This document shows, piece by piece, positions 4,721 to 6,878 of a DNA stretch of 6,878 nt. The notes under the pieces are model-generated. The model ran no database searches. It had not been told where the DNA came from and saw nothing but the letters and a program-made list of their open reading frames with translations. Position 1 is the first letter of the stretch. The number at the start of each line of letters is the position of its first letter. The translations under genes were made by a program, and so were the position numbers. Source of the stretch: an uncultured Atopobium sp. (GTDB lineage Bacteria > Actinomycetota > Coriobacteriia > Coriobacteriales > Atopobiaceae); the NCBI GenBank assembly GCA_947252455.1, contig CAMXVQ010000046.1:1-6878 (forward strand), given 5' to 3'.

Positions 4721-6878
4721 CTACTTGGTTTCCTGGTCATTTTTACACAAAAGAGGTGTGAGTATTCCCTGTGATACGACATCCACGCGATGTGTCGCGC
4801 GCGATAGGGCGGTGTATAAGCATCTGCGCGATACGTCTTCTTTTTCTTCTGTATCACAAGGATAGTTGGCGGTTTGTGCATCAGCTAAAATGACATGGTC
4901 AAATTCAAGGCCCTTGGCAAGTTTTAAGTTCATGATAACTACGCCATGCTGTGGCAAAATGCTGTTTGCGTTTATACGTGTAATCGCATGAGCTCCGTCG
5001 TGTAAGCGCTGTGCAAGCCATTTTGCGCCACGTTCTTCGCGTGTAATGATGGCACATAATTCCTGCGGATCTCGCGCGTCTACCAGCTTTTGTAAGCTTT
5101 CGACATAGGCTTTGGCATCGTGCTCATCACAGCTGATAAAATGCGGTTTTTCGCCTTCCATCTGCACCGATACAATGTCGGTACCTTCGCGCGCCGAAAA
5201 AATACTCCAAAACAAATCTGTAATTTCCTTACTGGAACGATAACTCGTTGACAAGAACATGTGTTTGTATGCAATATTGGCGTGAGCTAAGACGTGCTCG
5301 ATATCGGAAAAGCTACTGCGATTGATGGTGAGTGCTTGTCGCTCGTCTCCTGCAAAAATAAAATGCGCACCATGAAACGTTTGTGTAAGCACATAGAGTT
5401 GTGCTGGTGTGTAATCTTGCACTTCATCGATAACTACAAACCGTGCTCCCTTAAACGTACTATCACACAACAGCAGGTGGAGGTAATATATTTCAACCGA
5501 TGTGGGGTGCTCGCGGGTAAGATTGTGTTGTGCAATATGAGCAAAATTAAGCCAACTTACGCATTCGATTGCCTCATGTGCCTCGTCATACAAATAATGT
5601 GCGTAAATACGTGCGTATTTTAAGGTATCTTCTGCAGTTTGTGGAGCAATAACTGCATTAAAAATTTGCATTTGCTGCTCTACGTCAAGTTCACAAAGCG
5701 CCTCTTGAAAATCTTCTGTTTGAGCCAGTGCAGTAATGCGTCTGTCAAGTCGTGTATGCAACTCGTCTTTGACAAGGGCAATACGTTTGCGATTCCATCC
5801 GATAGCAGCAAACTTTTCGAGCGCCGATTTAATACTTGCCACTTTAAGTAGTACGGTGTCGCGGTACTTTATTTCTTGAATATCTTTATCATTAATTTGT
5901 ATATGTGGAAGCATATGCTCAAGATCATGCAGGTCTTCGATGGTGGTTGCCACACCGCTTCCATACGTAGAAAGACCAAGACGTGCTATAAATGATTTCC
6001 ATGTAAACGTCTGTGGATTCTGTTCACCTAGCTGCGGTAAAACCATATTAATATATTGAGCAAAAACATCATTGGGCGCAAAAAAGTAAATATCCTTACT
6101 GCTGAGCGTATCCTTTTGCTGGTACAGCAGATACGCTATGCGCTGCAGCAAAACCGAAGTTTTACCCGATCCTGCAATACCATCAATAAGCAGAGCCTCT
6201 ACATCTTTGTAGCGAATAATTTTGTTCTGTTCACGCTGAATCGTAGCAGTAATTGCCTGAAGCTTTTCCGAGTGACGACGAGCAAGTGCTTGTTTCAAGA
6301 GAGCGTCCTCAATAGCGATGTCCGAATCAAAATATGCACGCAAACAATCGCGCACAATATCAAATTGGCGGCGCAAACTAAGTGTCACTTGGCGTTTTTT
6401 ACCATTAACTTCGTATGTTATCAGCCCATTTTCTTGATTATAGTAGGTTTGTGCAATAGGACTACGCCAGTCAACAACCAAAGGAATTCGGTGCTCATCG
6501 GTAATACCAGCAGCCCCAATATACACACTTTGCGGCGGACGACCAGCGCGCATTTGCAAAACAACTTTGGCAAAATATGGTTGTAACAAAAGGGTGTCAA
6601 TGCGTTTAAGTCTATCCGCGTCAAAATCGTGTTTTTGATTGTAAACGTCTATAACAGCGTTAAGCGTTTCAATTGCGGCATACGTTTCCATTGCCTCGTC
6701 ATCCGAGCCAAAGTTTTGGCGGACTTCGCTTGACATTTCTTTAAGATCTTTTTGTGCGCGTTCGTGCGCTTTAATCATCTGCGCTTCTAAGGTCTTTTTC
6801 TCTTGGACGAGTTTGGCATACACGTCGTGCAGATGCTTTTCTTCTGTGCGAAAAACTTCATCTGATCGCGTATCACTG
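4721..6878 (-). CDS. helD: HelD-type RNA polymerase-recycling ATPase (UvrD-like), N-terminus beyond the window
   Basis: HelD proteins are superfamily 1 helicase-like ATPases that bind RNA polymerase and pry it off DNA and RNA to recycle stalled complexes. At least 718 residues are visible, close to the usual 700-780. In order on the minus strand: a charged N-terminal coiled coil (about 6690-6878); the HelD block PLVVDWRSPIAQTYY (DWRSP at 6458-6472); Walker A GIAGSGKT (6158-6181); the family-typical stretch with FAPNDVF and VLPQLGE; a long insert in domain 1A; motif II DEVQD (5414-5428); motif III GDERQ (5336-5350); YRSS (5231-5242); motif V KGLEFD (4898-4915); and motif VI LYTALSRA (4796-4819). 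All ATPase motifs look intact. A GTG at 6821-6823 is in frame but is not the start: the frame stays open through 18 more codons to the edge, reading SDTRSDEVFRTEEKHLHDV, a natural extension of the coiled coil. Rep/UvrD/PcrA is less likely, given the DWRSP block and the insert. Confidence 0.95.
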   Translation of the reverse strand, partial: SDTRSDEVFRTEEKHLHDVYAKLVQEKKTLEAQMIKAHERAQKDLKEMSSEVRQNFGSDDEAMETYAAIETLNAVIDVYNQKHDFDADRLKRIDTLLLQPYFAKVVLQMRAGRPPQSVYIGAAGITDEHRIPLVVDWRSPIAQTYYNQENGLITYEVNGKKRQVTLSLRRQFDIVRDCLRAYFDSDIAIEDALLKQALARRHSEKLQAITATIQREQNKIIRYKDVEALLIDGIAGSGKTSVLLQRIAYLLYQQKDTLSSKDIYFFAPNDVFAQYINMVLPQLGEQNPQTFTWKSFIARLGLSTYGSGVATTIEDLHDLEHMLPHIQINDKDIQEIKYRDTVLLKVASIKSALEKFAAIGWNRKRIALVKDELHTRLDRRITALAQTEDFQEALCELDVEQQMQIFNAVIAPQTAEDTLKYARIYAHYLYDEAHEAIECVSWLNFAHIAQHNLTREHPTSVEIYYLHLLLCDSTFKGARFVVIDEVQDYTPAQLYVLTQTFHGAHFIFAGDERQALTINRSSFSDIEHVLAHANIAYKHMFLSTSYRSSKEITDLFWSIFSAREGTDIVSVQMEGEKPHFISCDEHDAKAYVESLQKLVDARDPQELCAIITREERGAKWLAQRLHDGAHAITRINANSILPQHGVVIMNLKLAKGLEFDHVILADAQTANYPCDTEEKEDVSRRCLYTALSRATHRVDVVSQGILTPLLCKNDQETK

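Noticed and set aside
6056..6586. Plus-strand open frame of 176 codons opposite helD
   Set aside because: It is antisense to the conserved HelD N-terminal and Walker A region; no start signal or recognisable domain.

Overview
The window fits a strictly or mostly anaerobic, moderately AT-rich Gram-positive bacterium. My best guess is an actinobacterium of the class Coriobacteriia (Atopobium/Fannyhessea-like). This rests on a single-chain pyruvate:ferredoxin oxidoreductase, a HelD-type RNA polymerase-recycling ATPase (a Gram-positive family) and a type A RNase P RNA. The placement is inference; no 16S rRNA or other taxonomic marker is present.

Layout, left to right. (1) Positions 1 to about 256, minus strand: RNase P RNA (rnpB). 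Its 5' domain and most of the specificity domain are visible, and its 3' end is cut by the window edge. A good promoter lies just upstream at 262-290. (2) Positions 257-467: a divergent intergenic region leading to a small gene on the plus strand. It contains a near-perfect inverted repeat (413-440) around a -10-like box, and a possible short leader ORF. (3) Positions 468-656, plus strand: a 62-residue single-pass membrane protein of unknown function. (4) Positions 657-1037: about 380 bases without a convincing gene but with several hairpins. I treat it as the nifJ leader, possibly with a structured RNA. (5) Positions 1038-4577, plus strand: a complete nifJ encoding an 1179-residue enzyme with every expected cofactor ligand in place. 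(6) Positions 4578-4720: a short tandem duplication of the nifJ 3' end, then a strong bidirectional terminator. (7) Positions 4721-6878, minus strand: helD, complete at its C-terminus but running off the right edge at its N-terminus.

The genes do not form one operon. rnpB and the small gene are divergent; nifJ and helD are convergent and share a terminator. Functionally there is RNA processing (RNase P), central anaerobic carbon and electron metabolism (pyruvate to acetyl-CoA plus reduced ferredoxin), and RNA polymerase recycling. I see no mobile element, CRISPR array, tRNA or defence system. The least explained parts are the small membrane protein with its palindromic upstream region and the structured region before nifJ. 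I found no strong evidence for a new biological system.
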